A stretch of DNA of 42,433 bases from JBCDBD01 sp039184335 (GCA_039184335.1 JBCDBD010000032.1:1-42433); one strand, 5' to 3'; counted from the first letter of the stretch, positions 1-9,863 are shown. The notes: a model not told the origin generated them from the sequence alone. Made by a program: numbers and translations.

Positions 1-55
1 TCTTAATTATTATTTAATATATTTATCACATTGTTAACCAATTGAACACCCTAAA

Positions 56-478
56 ATGTTTTCAAAATCGAATTTACTGGCCACACTTGCTGCTACCATT
101 GCCATGTTCTTGTTAGGATGGCTTATATGGGGATTCGCAACGGTTGATTTTTTTGAAGGGCATACGTTGACCAATATCATGAAAGAGCCACCAGAAATGG
201 TATTGATTTTTGTCAGTAACCTTATCGGCGCTTTTGTTTTGAGTGCCGTTTACGGTAAATGGTCACATGGTCATCATGGTATCGGACAGGGTTTTGAGTT
301 CGGGGTAGCCATTGGAGCATTTCTTGGAATTTCAGTCGGATTGATGTGGTATGCCACAGCAAATCTTTTTGATTTTACAGGCTATGCAGTGGAAGCTATC
401 ATCGAAGTCGCCTATTACGGCATTGTAGGCGTGGTCATTTCACTGGTGTATAAAGCAACAAACAAAACAACAGATTAA
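56..478 (+). CDS. Small integral membrane protein, unknown function
   Basis: A 140-residue protein with about four hydrophobic segments (roughly residues 7-27, 48-65, 80-100 and 110-132), so it should sit in the inner membrane. A His/Gly-rich turn (SHGHHGIGQG, about residues 70-79) joins segments two and three. I do not recognise the family and assign no function. The ATG at 56 leaves a short A+T-rich leader, and no other start fits. The gene stands alone: it converges on the amylase gene, and a hairpin terminator lies directly behind its stop. Membrane location is fairly sure; the role is unknown. Confidence 0.75.
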   Translation: MFSKSNLLATLAATIAMFLLGWLIWGFATVDFFEGHTLTNIMKEPPEMVLIFVSNLIGAFVLSAVYGKWSHGHHGIGQGFEFGVAIGAFLGISVGLMWYATANLFDFTGYAVEAIIEVAYYGIVGVVISLVYKATNKTTD

Positions 479-497
479 CTACCAACCTCTAAACAGG

Positions 498-531
498 AAC
501 GGATTGGCTTTTCTGGTCGATCCGTTTTTTA
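498..531 (+). terminator. Rho-independent terminator after the membrane protein gene
   Basis: Bases 498-508 pair with 516-526 (AACGGAT with ATCCGTT at the base, then pairs including G-T wobbles), leaving a 7-nt loop. The stem runs into a T-rich tract. It ends plus-strand transcription just before the convergent amylase gene, whose stop codon is at 529-531. Confidence 0.75.
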
Positions 532-2400
532 TTTTTCAACGCTGAATATATAACACTGCAAGGGTTGTAACTCTAACTGAACAACTCCAATCCCATTTAT
601 TACGGATAGTGCTTTCTTCTCTTTCCCATATAGTTGTTCTCTCAACTGAAAGTCACCATGGGGCATACCCCATTTGGTAATTACATCTGCTGGCACTTTC
701 AATTCAAACCCAAAATGATCTTTGGCATCAAAATTGGCCACTACGATCAGTCGCTCTTCTTCTGACCAACGAACATATGAAAGTACCCTATGGTTGTAAT
801 GTTCCGTATTTTCTTTGTTGTAAAAATGAATTTCTTGGTAGTCGCCCATAAGCGCATCGCTTTTAATGGTGAAATTCAATAATCGCTTGTAAAAATCACG
901 TAGCTGCCTTTCAGGCCCAGAAAGTTGCCCTCCATCAAATTGTTTATGGTTCACCCACCGTTGGTGATGGGGCACTCCGATATAATCAAAAATCGATGTT
1001 CTTGTCGGACTCCCAAATCCGGCATTCTCTGCCCCAGGTTCACCTACTTCCTGTCCGAAATAAATCATGGTAGGTGAGGTGCTTATGGTGGCCGATACCA
1101 CCATGGCCGGCTTTGCGATTGTAGCATCGCCTACAAAATCGGGACTTGCAATGCGTTGTTCATCATGGTTTTCTAAAAAATGGAGCATGTGGTGCTCAAT
1201 ATCGTGCAAGCCTTCTTGTACTACCGGAATATGGTCCGTCCAACCATATCCTTTCATGATATGTTTGATACTATCGTAAAGCTCTACCTTATCATAGAGA
1301 TAATCCATTTTTCCCTTATGAATATAGTCACGGTATAATGAGGGATTGTATACCTCGGCCAACAGAAAGGCATCTGGATTCTTCATTTTAATGGATGAGT
1401 TCATAAAACTCCAAAATTCGACCGGAACCAATTCAGCCATATCAAATCGAAAACCATCGACACCTAAATCGAGCCAATATAGGGCGATGTCCCTAAATTT
1501 CAGCCATGAATTGGGTAAATCCTTATTCTTCCAAAACTCAAAATGGGCTTGATGGTCCATCTGCGCGTACCGCTCTGGCAATTCTTCAAAATCCTTGGTA
1601 CCATCAGGTCGTATCCCATAGTTTATTTTTACCGTTTCATACCAATCATGAAAATTAGGCTGCGACATACGTGAACCATTCCCTGTCCATTTTGCCGGAT
1701 TTTCTGTAAATTTTCCATCTGAAAGCTGATGTACATCGCCGCCCAATGGCAAATACCCCTCTTGCCATTCTGGAACCTTGAACAGGGTATCTGGGATATA
1801 ATAGAAATTATTGTCACGATGGTATTCGACAGTTGTGTCATCATGGGTTCCAAAATCTTCCACCCCTTCAGGATTGGTCAAGCCTTCATACTTTCGCGCC
1901 ACATGATTGGGTACGATGTCGATAAGTACCTTCATACCGTGTCGGTGTGTCCGATCGATCAGTGCCCTAAATTCTTCCAACCTATTTTCAGGATGCACTG
2001 CTAGATCAGGGTTCACATTATAATAGTCTTTTACCGCATAAGGTGAGCCAGCGCGGCCTTTGACCACATCAGGATCATCATTTGAAATTCCATATGTGGT
2101 ATAATCATGGATCACCGCATGGTGGGGAACCCCGGTATACCAGATATGGGTAACCCCCAAGTCTCTTATTTCAGATAGTGCACGGTCGGTAAAATCGGCA
2201 AATTTTCCAACGCCGTTTTCTTCAATGGTACCCCAAGGTGTATTGGTGCTATCTGTATTCCCAAAAAGACGCGTAAATACCTGATAGACAACTGTTTTTT
2301 TCTTTTTCATTTTTGGTGTGGTTTCTGTGGGCGCTCCCATTTCTGTACAAGAAGTTATCGCACCTGTGCAGACAATGGCCATGACCAACAACTTTCTCAT
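529..2400 (-). CDS. GH13 alpha-amylase family lipoprotein
   Basis: A 623-residue glycoside hydrolase family 13 enzyme that should cleave alpha-1,4-glucosidic bonds in starch or maltodextrin. Signal peptide and lipobox (ITSC, lipidated Cys18) predict a lipoprotein on the cell surface or facing the periplasm. All four conserved GH13 regions are visible: DIVPNH (161-166), GFRFD with nucleophile Asp320, LLAEV with acid/base Glu349, and ENHD with stabiliser Asp413. It is the last gene of the lacI-pgmB-GH65 operon; its ATG overlaps the GH65 stop by 4 bp (ATGA), so translation is probably coupled. Product specificity (amylase, neopullulanase or similar) cannot be read from sequence. Confidence 0.93.
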   Translation of the reverse strand: MRKLLVMAIVCTGAITSCTEMGAPTETTPKMKKKKTVVYQVFTRLFGNTDSTNTPWGTIEENGVGKFADFTDRALSEIRDLGVTHIWYTGVPHHAVIHDYTTYGISNDDPDVVKGRAGSPYAVKDYYNVNPDLAVHPENRLEEFRALIDRTHRHGMKVLIDIVPNHVARKYEGLTNPEGVEDFGTHDDTTVEYHRDNNFYYIPDTLFKVPEWQEGYLPLGGDVHQLSDGKFTENPAKWTGNGSRMSQPNFHDWYETVKINYGIRPDGTKDFEELPERYAQMDHQAHFEFWKNKDLPNSWLKFRDIALYWLDLGVDGFRFDMAELVPVEFWSFMNSSIKMKNPDAFLLAEVYNPSLYRDYIHKGKMDYLYDKVELYDSIKHIMKGYGWTDHIPVVQEGLHDIEHHMLHFLENHDEQRIASPDFVGDATIAKPAMVVSATISTSPTMIYFGQEVGEPGAENAGFGSPTRTSIFDYIGVPHHQRWVNHKQFDGGQLSGPERQLRDFYKRLLNFTIKSDALMGDYQEIHFYNKENTEHYNHRVLSYVRWSEEERLIVVANFDAKDHFGFELKVPADVITKWGMPHGDFQLREQLYGKEKKALSVINGIGVVQLELQPLQCYIFSVEK

Positions 2401-4697
2401 GCATTCACTCTTTCACCCGGTACCAAAACCACTCGCTCCCCGTTTACCCTAATCGACATTTCTTCCTTTCCAGTCAGTTCAAAACTTATGTTTTCTGGAG
2501 TAACCGTAACCTTGATAATTCGATTTCTGAAGTTTATCTTGAACGAATAGGCTTTCCACTCATGGGGTATTTGAGGGGTAAAGTGCAATTTATCATCGAT
2601 AACGCGCATTCCTCCAAAACCTTCTACAATACTCATCCAAGTTCCGGCCATTGAGGTAATATGCAATCCTTCTTCCACTTCTTTGTTATAATCATCCAAA
2701 TCCAATCGAGAGGTTCGCAGATAAAACCGATATGCCTGGTCCATTCTGTTCAACTTAGCTGCCTGAATGCTGTGCACACATGGAGACAACGAAGATTCGT
2801 GAACGGTAAAGGGTTCATAGAAATCAAAGTGTTTTTCAAGCTCTTCGCGGGTAAAGTGGTCTTCAAAAAAATAGAACCCCTGCAATACATCGGCCTGTTT
2901 GATATAAGGTGAGCGCAAAATTCTGTCCCAGCTCCATTTTTGGTTGATGGGGCGATCCTTTTTGGACAACGCATCGGCCTTGATCATTTCCTTGTCCAAG
3001 AATCCATCTTGTTGTAAATACAAACCATACTTTTTTGAGTATGGTAAAAACATGTTATCGGCAACTAGGTTCCACTGCGCTACCTCATCAACCGTCAACT
3101 TCGTGATGCCCATGATTCTCTTAAAGTCTTCTGGGTAGCCGTCCTTTACCTTTTGCAATTGTTCAGCTATATATGCTATGCACCATTTGGCCAAATAATT
3201 GGTATACCAGTTATTGTTTACATTATTTTCATATTCATTTGGTCCGGTAACACCAAGAATGACATACTTGTTTTTCTTTTTAGAGTAATTGGCTCTTTGG
3301 TGCCAAAAACGAGCTATGCCGATCAATACCTCAAGCCCCATTTCTGGAATGTAACTGTAATCGCCTGTAAAACGAATGTAATTATAGATAGCATAGGCAA
3401 TGGCTCCGTTTCGGTGTATTTCTTCAAAGGTAATCTCCCACTCATTATGACATTCCTCCCCATTCATGGTTACCATCGGATATAATGCCGCCCCATCTTT
3501 AAAACCTAATTTCCGGGCATTTTCAATAGCCTTTTCCAAATGGTTATAGCGATATTTTAATAAGTTCCATGCTACTGTTTGGTTTTTTGTTGCCATGTAA
3601 AAGGGCAAGCAATAGGCTTCAGTATCCCAATAGGTGCTTCCACCGTATTTTTCGCCCGTGAATCCTTTTGGGCCAATGTTCAAGCGGGAATCTTTACCCA
3701 AATAGGTTTGGTTCAATTGAAAAATATTGAAGCGGATGCCTTGCTGTGCCTTGATGTCACCTTCAATCGTGATATCGCTCATCTCCCAGATCGAAGCCCA
3801 TGCCCGCTTTTGATTTTGGAGCAATTGATCGAACCCTAGATCTGATGCTTCGTCCAAAACCGAATTTGCGGCACTGACCAGTGCAGATTTTTTATGGTTG
3901 AGCGATACCGCATACCCCCCATATTTGGTCAAGACAAGGGCTTGTCCTTTTTCCAATTTATGCCGGTATTCCAATTTGACAAACGTCCCATTTTTACTTG
4001 ATGCTTTTGGTATCAAATTCTTACCATTGCATGTCACCTGGTTTTGCATAAAGGTACAGACCCCAAAGTCCGTTTTTAAGGTATGGGACTCTATAAAACT
4101 TCTCTCACCAGCAATGGAGCAGTTGGTCGTATTCCAGAACTTATCGTCCCAATTGCTGTCTTCATTGGTAATGCCACTATCTAAATAGGGATGAAGATCG
4201 ATCTCGGCATTGGAGTTGGGCACTTCAAGCTTCAATTGTATCGCACCAACTTCGTCTAAATCCAAGCTCAAAAAACGGGTTGACTCAAAAACGACCTCGA
4301 CATCATTAAGGATTGCCCTAAAGCTTCTTCGATACCATCCTTCTTTCATGTTAAGTTCCCTTTGAAAGTCCTTTACTTTTTTACAGGCTTTTAAATCAAG
4401 GGCGTCACCATTGACCCATATATTCACACCTATCCAATTGGGGGCATTCAAAACCTTTGCAAAATATTCGGGATATCCATTTTTCCACCAGCCTACCCGT
4501 GTCTTGTCAGGGTAATATACCCCAGCAATATAACTGCCTTGAAAGGTTTCGCCACTATAGTGCTCTTCAAAATTGGCACGTTGTCCCATTGCCCCGTTGC
4601 CAATGCTAAAAAGGCTTTCTGACGATTTTACACGTTCTGGATCGAAGCCTTCCTCTATGATAGACCAGTCGTTGGGTCTTATATAATCTTGGTTCAT
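2397..4697 (-). CDS. GH65 glycoside phosphorylase, probably maltose phosphorylase
   Basis: A 766-residue enzyme of glycoside hydrolase family 65, a normal length for maltose phosphorylase. The family splits an alpha-glucoside with phosphate to give glucose and beta-glucose-1-phosphate. The catalytic-acid motif TGPNEYENNVNNNWYTN lies at about 484-500 with Glu488 as general acid, matching the Lactobacillus enzyme. There is no signal peptide, so it is cytoplasmic. It starts directly after the pgmB stop (TAA-ATG, zero spacing) and overlaps the amylase start by 4 bp. The pgmB neighbour, whose substrate is the beta-anomer, supports maltose phosphorylase; trehalose or kojibiose phosphorylase is a less likely alternative. 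Confidence 0.92.
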   Translation of the reverse strand: MNQDYIRPNDWSIIEEGFDPERVKSSESLFSIGNGAMGQRANFEEHYSGETFQGSYIAGVYYPDKTRVGWWKNGYPEYFAKVLNAPNWIGVNIWVNGDALDLKACKKVKDFQRELNMKEGWYRRSFRAILNDVEVVFESTRFLSLDLDEVGAIQLKLEVPNSNAEIDLHPYLDSGITNEDSNWDDKFWNTTNCSIAGERSFIESHTLKTDFGVCTFMQNQVTCNGKNLIPKASSKNGTFVKLEYRHKLEKGQALVLTKYGGYAVSLNHKKSALVSAANSVLDEASDLGFDQLLQNQKRAWASIWEMSDITIEGDIKAQQGIRFNIFQLNQTYLGKDSRLNIGPKGFTGEKYGGSTYWDTEAYCLPFYMATKNQTVAWNLLKYRYNHLEKAIENARKLGFKDGAALYPMVTMNGEECHNEWEITFEEIHRNGAIAYAIYNYIRFTGDYSYIPEMGLEVLIGIARFWHQRANYSKKKNKYVILGVTGPNEYENNVNNNWYTNYLAKWCIAYIAEQLQKVKDGYPEDFKRIMGITKLTVDEVAQWNLVADNMFLPYSKKYGLYLQQDGFLDKEMIKADALSKKDRPINQKWSWDRILRSPYIKQADVLQGFYFFEDHFTREELEKHFDFYEPFTVHESSLSPCVHSIQAAKLNRMDQAYRFYLRTSRLDLDDYNKEVEEGLHITSMAGTWMSIVEGFGGMRVIDDKLHFTPQIPHEWKAYSFKINFRNRIIKVTVTPENISFELTGKEEMSIRVNGERVVLVPGERVNA

Positions 4698-5354
4698 TTA
4701 AATTTTAGCTATGTTCTTTATAAAATCTAGGTGTATTTCTGTAAAATCGGAGAAAACATAATCGGCCTCCAAAAGGTGTTTTTTGTCACCAATGCCAATA
4801 CTGAGCATTTTGGCAGTATTTGCCGCCCTGATACCAGCAATCGCATCTTCAAAAACCACACAAGCTTCCGGTACAACCCCTAGTTGTTCGGCCGCCATCA
4901 AAAACACTTCGGGGTCCGGTTTGGCCTTTGTTACGGAATTGCCATCTACGATGGCATCAAAATAGTGAAGCAAGTTTACCTTTTCTAAAATGGGTTTGGC
5001 ATTTTTACTGGCAGAACCCAACGAAATGGGAACGTTGTTTGACTTCAGGCAATCCAATACCTTCACCACATCGGGAAGGATTTCAGCTTCATCCATCTGA
5101 TCGATGTAGACAAGGTAGTCCGTATTTTTCTTTGCCATCCAGTGCTCAAATTGTTCGGGGGTGGCGTCCACATTTCCTATTTCGAGTAAAATCTCAAGAC
5201 TTTTCTTTCTGCTTACCCCCTTAAAGCGCTCATTTTGTGCTTTTGTAAATTCAAAGCCCAAATCATTGGCAAGGTCTTTCCAAGCCAAGTAATGATATTT
5301 CGCGGTATCAACAATGACACCATCCAAATCGAAAATAAATCCGCTCTTACGCAT
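4698..5354 (-). CDS. pgmB: Beta-phosphoglucomutase (HAD superfamily)
   Basis: A 218-residue HAD phosphomutase that converts beta-glucose-1-phosphate to glucose-6-phosphate via a beta-glucose-1,6-bisphosphate intermediate, feeding glycolysis. The first HAD motif FDLDGV gives nucleophile Asp9 and acid/base Asp11. The GSAS motif (113-116), KAKPDP (143-148, with Lys145) and the metal-binding FED (168-170) are all present. It is cytoplasmic. It lies 21 bp behind the lacI-type gene and directly abuts the GH65 gene, the usual partner that makes its substrate. Length and motifs match typical PgmB. Confidence 0.93.
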   Translation of the reverse strand: MRKSGFIFDLDGVIVDTAKYHYLAWKDLANDLGFEFTKAQNERFKGVSRKKSLEILLEIGNVDATPEQFEHWMAKKNTDYLVYIDQMDEAEILPDVVKVLDCLKSNNVPISLGSASKNAKPILEKVNLLHYFDAIVDGNSVTKAKPDPEVFLMAAEQLGVVPEACVVFEDAIAGIRAANTAKMLSIGIGDKKHLLEADYVFSDFTEIHLDFIKNIAKI

Positions 5355-5375
5355 TGAACTACTGTTTCGGCAAAC

Positions 5376-6395
5376 TTAATTAATTGTAGAATCACGTTCA
5401 ATCAATGTAGGCTCTAAAATTTTGGTTTGAAAAGTTTCTTCTTCTCCTTCACTTTCCACTTTTTCTATCAGCATCTTCGCCGAAATCTCCCCCATTCTTT
5501 CACCGTGTTGTGCAATTGCAGTCAGGCTTGGGTTTGCATACTTTGACAGCAATCCGTCGGTGAAGCCGATAAACGAGATGTCATCAGGTATTTTTTTGCC
5601 CATTTCTTTGGCTACTTTCATACCATAAATGGCAAATATTTCATTGACACATAGTACGGCATCGATATTGGCCAAGTTAAAGAAGTTTTTGATTGCATTC
5701 TCATCCATATCCATAGACGAGAGCTTTAGTATTCTTGATTCTTGCACTTCAATAGTATTGTCACGCAAAGCTTTCATATATCCTTCGCTTCTGGCCCTGC
5801 TGACACTCAGGTAATCTTCGGTTGTAATGAGCCCTATCTTTCTTCTGCCCTGTTCAACCAACTTTTTAGTGGCCATGTATGCCCCAAGTTGATCGTCGAT
5901 GACAACCTTATCGCAATCTATGTCATTGGTAATGCGATCGAACAGCACTAAGGGTATGCCCTGTTCTGTAACCTCCTTTAAATGGTTATAATCGTTTTTT
6001 TGTTGTGTGCCAGAAGATAATGATATGATAAAACCATCGATACTGCCATTTGCCAACATCTCCATATTGATCACTTCTTTATCAAATGACTCATCTGAAA
6101 GGCAGACAATGACATTGTACCCTTTTGAGTTTGCATATTTCTCGATACCACGTATTACCGTTGTGAAAAAATGGTGCACAATATCAGGAATGACCACCCC
6201 TATGTTCTTGGTACGTTTATTCTTTAGACTGACCGCTATGTTATTGGGTTTGTAATTATAAAGTTTAGCAAAAGCCTGTATGCGCTCTTTGGTGTCCCTG
6301 CTAATCTCCTCACTGTTCTTCAAGGCTTTGGAAACCGTAGAAATTGATACCTCCAGTTCCCTAGCAATATGCTTTAACGTTATCTTTCTCTTCAA
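5376..6395 (-). CDS. LacI/GalR-family transcriptional regulator
   Basis: A 339-residue regulator with an N-terminal LacI-type helix-turn-helix (about residues 4-25, TLKHIARELEVSISTVSKAL), a hinge helix near 50-60 (NNIAVSLKNK), and a periplasmic-binding-protein-like effector domain from about 63 to the end. It leads the operon that contains pgmB, GH65 and GH13 and is divergent from susC. It is therefore the likely sugar-responsive switch for both directions, acting on the palindromes at 6641-6673. The effector is presumably a maltose-type sugar by context; sequence alone does not show this. Confidence 0.92.
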   Translation of the reverse strand: MKRKITLKHIARELEVSISTVSKALKNSEEISRDTKERIQAFAKLYNYKPNNIAVSLKNKRTKNIGVVIPDIVHHFFTTVIRGIEKYANSKGYNVIVCLSDESFDKEVINMEMLANGSIDGFIISLSSGTQQKNDYNHLKEVTEQGIPLVLFDRITNDIDCDKVVIDDQLGAYMATKKLVEQGRRKIGLITTEDYLSVSRARSEGYMKALRDNTIEVQESRILKLSSMDMDENAIKNFFNLANIDAVLCVNEIFAIYGMKVAKEMGKKIPDDISFIGFTDGLLSKYANPSLTAIAQHGERMGEISAKMLIEKVESEGEEETFQTKILEPTLIERDSTIN

Positions 6396-6545
6396 AATTG
6401 ATCGTTATTTGTCTTTTGGGCGAAAGATGAAATTAAGCATTAAATCCAAATCCTAAGTTTTTTAACATAATGTAATTTAAACACAGTATACAATTATGTT
6501 AAAGAAAGACAGCAATTAAAATGAAATGGACACTTGAAAAAATAG

Positions 6546-6553
6546 TATCTTTG
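6546..6553 (+). promoter_or_regulatory. Candidate -7 promoter box (TATCTTTG)
   Basis: Exact match to the Bacteroidota -7 consensus TAnnTTTG, pointing toward susC. No TTG occurs at the expected 19-nt spacing upstream, and the distance to the susC ATG is long (217 nt). The palindromes at 6641-6673 would then lie downstream of the start of transcription, where a bound repressor could block elongation. Confidence 0.35.
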
Positions 6554-6640
6554 GCCGTATTTTGTTAAAATTTGCATATTCTAACTATTTTTATTGCGGA
6601 TTGCATAAATTGAGCGCTATTGTATTATTATACTCATATT

Positions 6641-6656
6641 TTAACAAAGTTGTTAA
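6641..6656. promoter_or_regulatory. Palindrome TTAACAAAGTTGTTAA, candidate operator
   Basis: A 16-bp inverted repeat with seven matched bases per arm (TTAACAA / TTGTTAA) and a 2-bp centre. It lies one base upstream of a LacI-type palindrome. It could be a second site for the same regulator or for another dimeric factor. The symmetry is read directly; the role is inferred. Confidence 0.45.
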
Positions 6657-6657
6657 C

Positions 6658-6673
6658 ACGAAACCGTTTTCGT
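6658..6673. promoter_or_regulatory. LacI-family operator-like palindrome
   Basis: ACGAAACCGTTTTCGT has arms ACGAAA / TTTCGT around a central C-G step. This is the usual form of LacI/GalR-family operators (GAAAnCGnTTTC). It sits about 97 bp upstream of the susC start, in the region shared with the divergent lacI-type gene, and is the best candidate binding site for that regulator. Confidence 0.6.
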
Positions 6674-6769
6674 TGAACAGTTTTTTTTGGGTAGGAATAT
6701 TTTAACGCTTTTTTTACATAATGTTTAATATTTGAATTAAAAATTAACTAAACTTAAAATTAATTACTT

Positions 6770-9700
6770 ATGAAGATTACGTTACTCAAAAGCTTTCTAT
6801 TGTTTGGAGCCTTTTTGTGCTTCGGACTTATCAAAGCTCAAACAGTATCGGGTACAGTTTCTGATGCAAATGGTCCATTGCCAGGGGCCAGTGTTGTAGT
6901 TAAAGGTACAACCAATGGTACACAAACAGATTTCGATGGTAACTATACCTTGAATGGTGTAGATGGTGCTGCCACATTGGTTTTCAGCTACATCGGATAT
7001 GCCACCCAAGAAGTTTCGGTCAATGGTCAAACGACCATAGGTGTGGTGTTACAGGAAGATGCCCAGGCTTTGGATGAAGTGGTGATCATTGGTTATGGTC
7101 AGACTACCGTTAAGGATGCTACCGGAGCAGTTGCGGCAGTTACTTCTGAAGATTTCAACCAAGGGGTCATTTCTTCACCTGAACAATTGATTCAAGGTAA
7201 AACAGCAGGGGTTCAGATAACACAATCCAGTGGTGAACCCGGTGCAGGTATCGCATTGCGAATTAGAGGTACTGGATCGGTTAGGGCCAATAACAGCCCA
7301 TTGTTTGTCGTCGATGGCGTACCACTATCAAATGAACAGACCACGGCCAGTGGTGCTGATGTCGGGGTTGGAACCAGTGGTGCAAGAAACCCATTGAACT
7401 TTATAAATCCAAATGACATTGAGAGCATGAGTATCTTAAAAGATGCTTCTGCTACAGCGATTTATGGTTCTAGAGGAGCAAATGGTGTGGTAGTTATCAC
7501 CACCAAATCAGGGAAAGGCGCAGGTTCGCAAGGACAGTGGAATTTTTCAAGCAATTTGAATATTTCTGAAACTGCCGATCGTTATGATCTTCTAACTACT
7601 GATGAGTTCATTGAAAGAGGTGGTGCCAACCTCGGAGGTAGAACAGACTGGCAAGATTTTATCTTTAGGACCACAGCTTCCACAGATAACAATCTGTCGT
7701 ATTCCCAAAACTATGGAAAAGGAAATATAAGGGGTACCTTCTCATATGCCAAGCAATTTGGTGTAATCGAAAACACCGAGTTAGAACGGATTACCGGAAG
7801 GCTCAATTGGACACATCGGTTTTTGGATGACAAGTTAACGGTCAATTTACAGAGTACTATATCCCGTATAAACGACAAATCTCCTTTTATCAGTAGAACT
7901 TCGGGCAGTACGGGGGATTTATTGGCTGCTGCCTATTATTCCAATCCAACATTACCTGCAAGTGCCAATGCAAGTGCAGAACCAGATCGAAACCCTGCCA
8001 ACCTTTTGGCTTACTTTGATGACAATACCAATACCGACAGGTTCTTGGGAAACATCTCTTTTGATTATGCCTTTACCGATGAGCTTTCTGCAAAATTAAA
8101 TTTAGGTATCGATACCTCTGATTCATCCAGAGGCCAAGTTACAGGACCAGAGATTCTTGGTATCACCAATGGTGCTGCAAATAATGGAAGGGCTGCGGTC
8201 AGCAATCTGGAAACGGAAAATATGCTACTTGAACTTACGGTCAACTACAGAAAGACTTTTGAAAATTCCACATTGGATGCACTTGTAGGTTATTCATTTC
8301 AGGATTTTGATAGAAAAGGTCAAAATATCTTGGGGCAAGGCTACAATATTTCTGATTTGAACGAAATTATCCGCGTCACCAACCAGACCTACAATGCCAC
8401 TAAAAATATTGCCAGTAATTATCAAGCATATGGTATAGGTGTTTTTCAAGATGTACCTGATAGCGGTGAAATAGCAAGAGTACTGGGCCTTTTTCCAGAT
8501 GTAAACGATAATACCTTGGCCTCTCCTGGTATTCCGATTGATGCCTTTACCGTGGACACCTTTGACAATACGGACGAATTGCAGTCCTTTTTCGGTAGGG
8601 TCAACTACACCTTATTCGACAAATATTTGTTCACTGCTACCTTTAGGGCTGACGGGTCTTCAAGGTTTGGTGATGACAACCAGTATGGTTATTTCCCCTC
8701 TGCTGCTTTTGCATGGAAACTCAATGAGGAAGATTTCGTGAACAAGGATACTTTTTCAACCCTTAAGTTGCGATTGAGTTGGGGTATCACGGGTAACCAA
8801 GATGGTCTTGGCTATGGTCAATTTGTCAATAGGACAAGGTGGGGAAGATTGAATGCACCAACTCTTGATATCTTATCCAATTCACAGATTACCACACCAG
8901 CTACGTTAGAGGTTGCCTTTGCAAATCCAGATTTAAAATGGGAAGAAACCACACAATATGCTCTAGGTCTCGATTTTGGGTTTATGAACGATCGTTTAAC
9001 CGCCAGTCTTGATGTCTATCGCAAAGAAACAGAAGACATTTTGTTGAATTTGCCTGCAGTGCAACCTGCTACCTCGCCTTTTGTTTTTCAAAATGTTGAC
9101 GGTACCATCGTGAACCAAGGTATCGAATTCATACTGGATTATGATATCATACAATCTGAGAATTTCAACTGGAATGCCAATTTCAATATCTCATACAATG
9201 AAAATGAGCTCACCGATTATGACGGGCCAGATATCCAGGCTGGAAACCTTTACGGTCAAGGTCTTACGGGTACGACTTCCCAAGTCTTAACCGATGGCAA
9301 ATCACTGTTTACATACAATTTGCGTCTGGTCGATGAAAACTTTAATGTCGATACCAATCCAACAATACTGGACGAATCAGGCTTACCAGATATCATAGCC
9401 GGATTCTCAACATCTGCTTCCTATAAGAATTGGGATGCTTCGGTATACTTTTCTGGCCAATTCGGGCACCATGTCTATAATAATACGGCCAATGCGTTAT
9501 TTGCATCACCACAGATTGGAAGTAGAAACAATCTTAAAAGCGTGGTTGACAATGGGGTTACCTTATCTTCAACCAATCCAAGCACTTTCTTTTTGGAAGA
9601 AGGAGATTTTATAAGATTACAATCCGCTTCGCTTTCGTACAACGTTCCCTTAAGTGGAGATGGTGCGTTGAAAAGCATGCGTCTAACCTTAAACGGACAA

Positions 9701-9850
9701 AACTTGTTTTTGATTACCGATTATAGTGGCCTTGATCCTGAGGTAAGTACCTCAGATATACCACAAAATGGATTACCTTCGGCTTCTATTGATTATTTGC
9801 AGTATCCAAGACCAAGAACCTATACTTTAGGTGTTAATGTTACTTTTTAG
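6770..9850 (+). CDS. SusC-type TonB-dependent outer-membrane receptor
   Basis: A 1026-residue outer-membrane receptor of the SusC/RagA type that imports oligosaccharides using TonB energy. Order of parts: signal peptide (1-23, ending LIKA before Gln24), carboxypeptidase-regulatory-like domain (about 25-95), TonB-box-like segment LDEVVIIGYG (about 102-111), plug domain (about 115-240, containing the hallmark DASATAIYGSRGANGVV), then a 22-strand barrel ending in aromatic VTF. It is followed 13 bp later by susD. The divergent alpha-glucan operon suggests maltodextrin or starch fragments as cargo; that is inference from context. Confidence 0.95.
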   Translation: MKITLLKSFLLFGAFLCFGLIKAQTVSGTVSDANGPLPGASVVVKGTTNGTQTDFDGNYTLNGVDGAATLVFSYIGYATQEVSVNGQTTIGVVLQEDAQALDEVVIIGYGQTTVKDATGAVAAVTSEDFNQGVISSPEQLIQGKTAGVQITQSSGEPGAGIALRIRGTGSVRANNSPLFVVDGVPLSNEQTTASGADVGVGTSGARNPLNFINPNDIESMSILKDASATAIYGSRGANGVVVITTKSGKGAGSQGQWNFSSNLNISETADRYDLLTTDEFIERGGANLGGRTDWQDFIFRTTASTDNNLSYSQNYGKGNIRGTFSYAKQFGVIENTELERITGRLNWTHRFLDDKLTVNLQSTISRINDKSPFISRTSGSTGDLLAAAYYSNPTLPASANASAEPDRNPANLLAYFDDNTNTDRFLGNISFDYAFTDELSAKLNLGIDTSDSSRGQVTGPEILGITNGAANNGRAAVSNLETENMLLELTVNYRKTFENSTLDALVGYSFQDFDRKGQNILGQGYNISDLNEIIRVTNQTYNATKNIASNYQAYGIGVFQDVPDSGEIARVLGLFPDVNDNTLASPGIPIDAFTVDTFDNTDELQSFFGRVNYTLFDKYLFTATFRADGSSRFGDDNQYGYFPSAAFAWKLNEEDFVNKDTFSTLKLRLSWGITGNQDGLGYGQFVNRTRWGRLNAPTLDILSNSQITTPATLEVAFANPDLKWEETTQYALGLDFGFMNDRLTASLDVYRKETEDILLNLPAVQPATSPFVFQNVDGTIVNQGIEFILDYDIIQSENFNWNANFNISYNENELTDYDGPDIQAGNLYGQGLTGTTSQVLTDGKSLFTYNLRLVDENFNVDTNPTILDESGLPDIIAGFSTSASYKNWDASVYFSGQFGHHVYNNTANALFASPQIGSRNNLKSVVDNGVTLSSTNPSTFFLEEGDFIRLQSASLSYNVPLSGDGALKSMRLTLNGQNLFLITDYSGLDPEVSTSDIPQNGLPSASIDYLQYPRPRTYTLGVNVTF

Positions 9851-9863
9851 AAAAAATTTGACT

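Larger units (their letters stand above)
6396..6769. promoter_or_regulatory. Divergent control region between lacI-type gene and susC
   Basis: A 374-bp A+T-rich stretch without a gene, separating the catabolic operon from susC-susD. It holds a TATCTTTG -7 box at 6546-6553 and two back-to-back palindromes at 6641-6656 and 6658-6673. A T-rich leader runs to the susC ATG. The -7 box lies 217 nt upstream of susC without a clear TTG -33 partner; a weaker AATATTTG at 6727-6734 is closer. I could not place the lacI promoter. Confidence 0.6.

Noticed and set aside
9831..9863. Earlier start for the SusD-type gene, inside susC
   Set aside because: ATG 9864 begins a normal lipoprotein signal peptide and gives the usual 13-bp spacing after susC.
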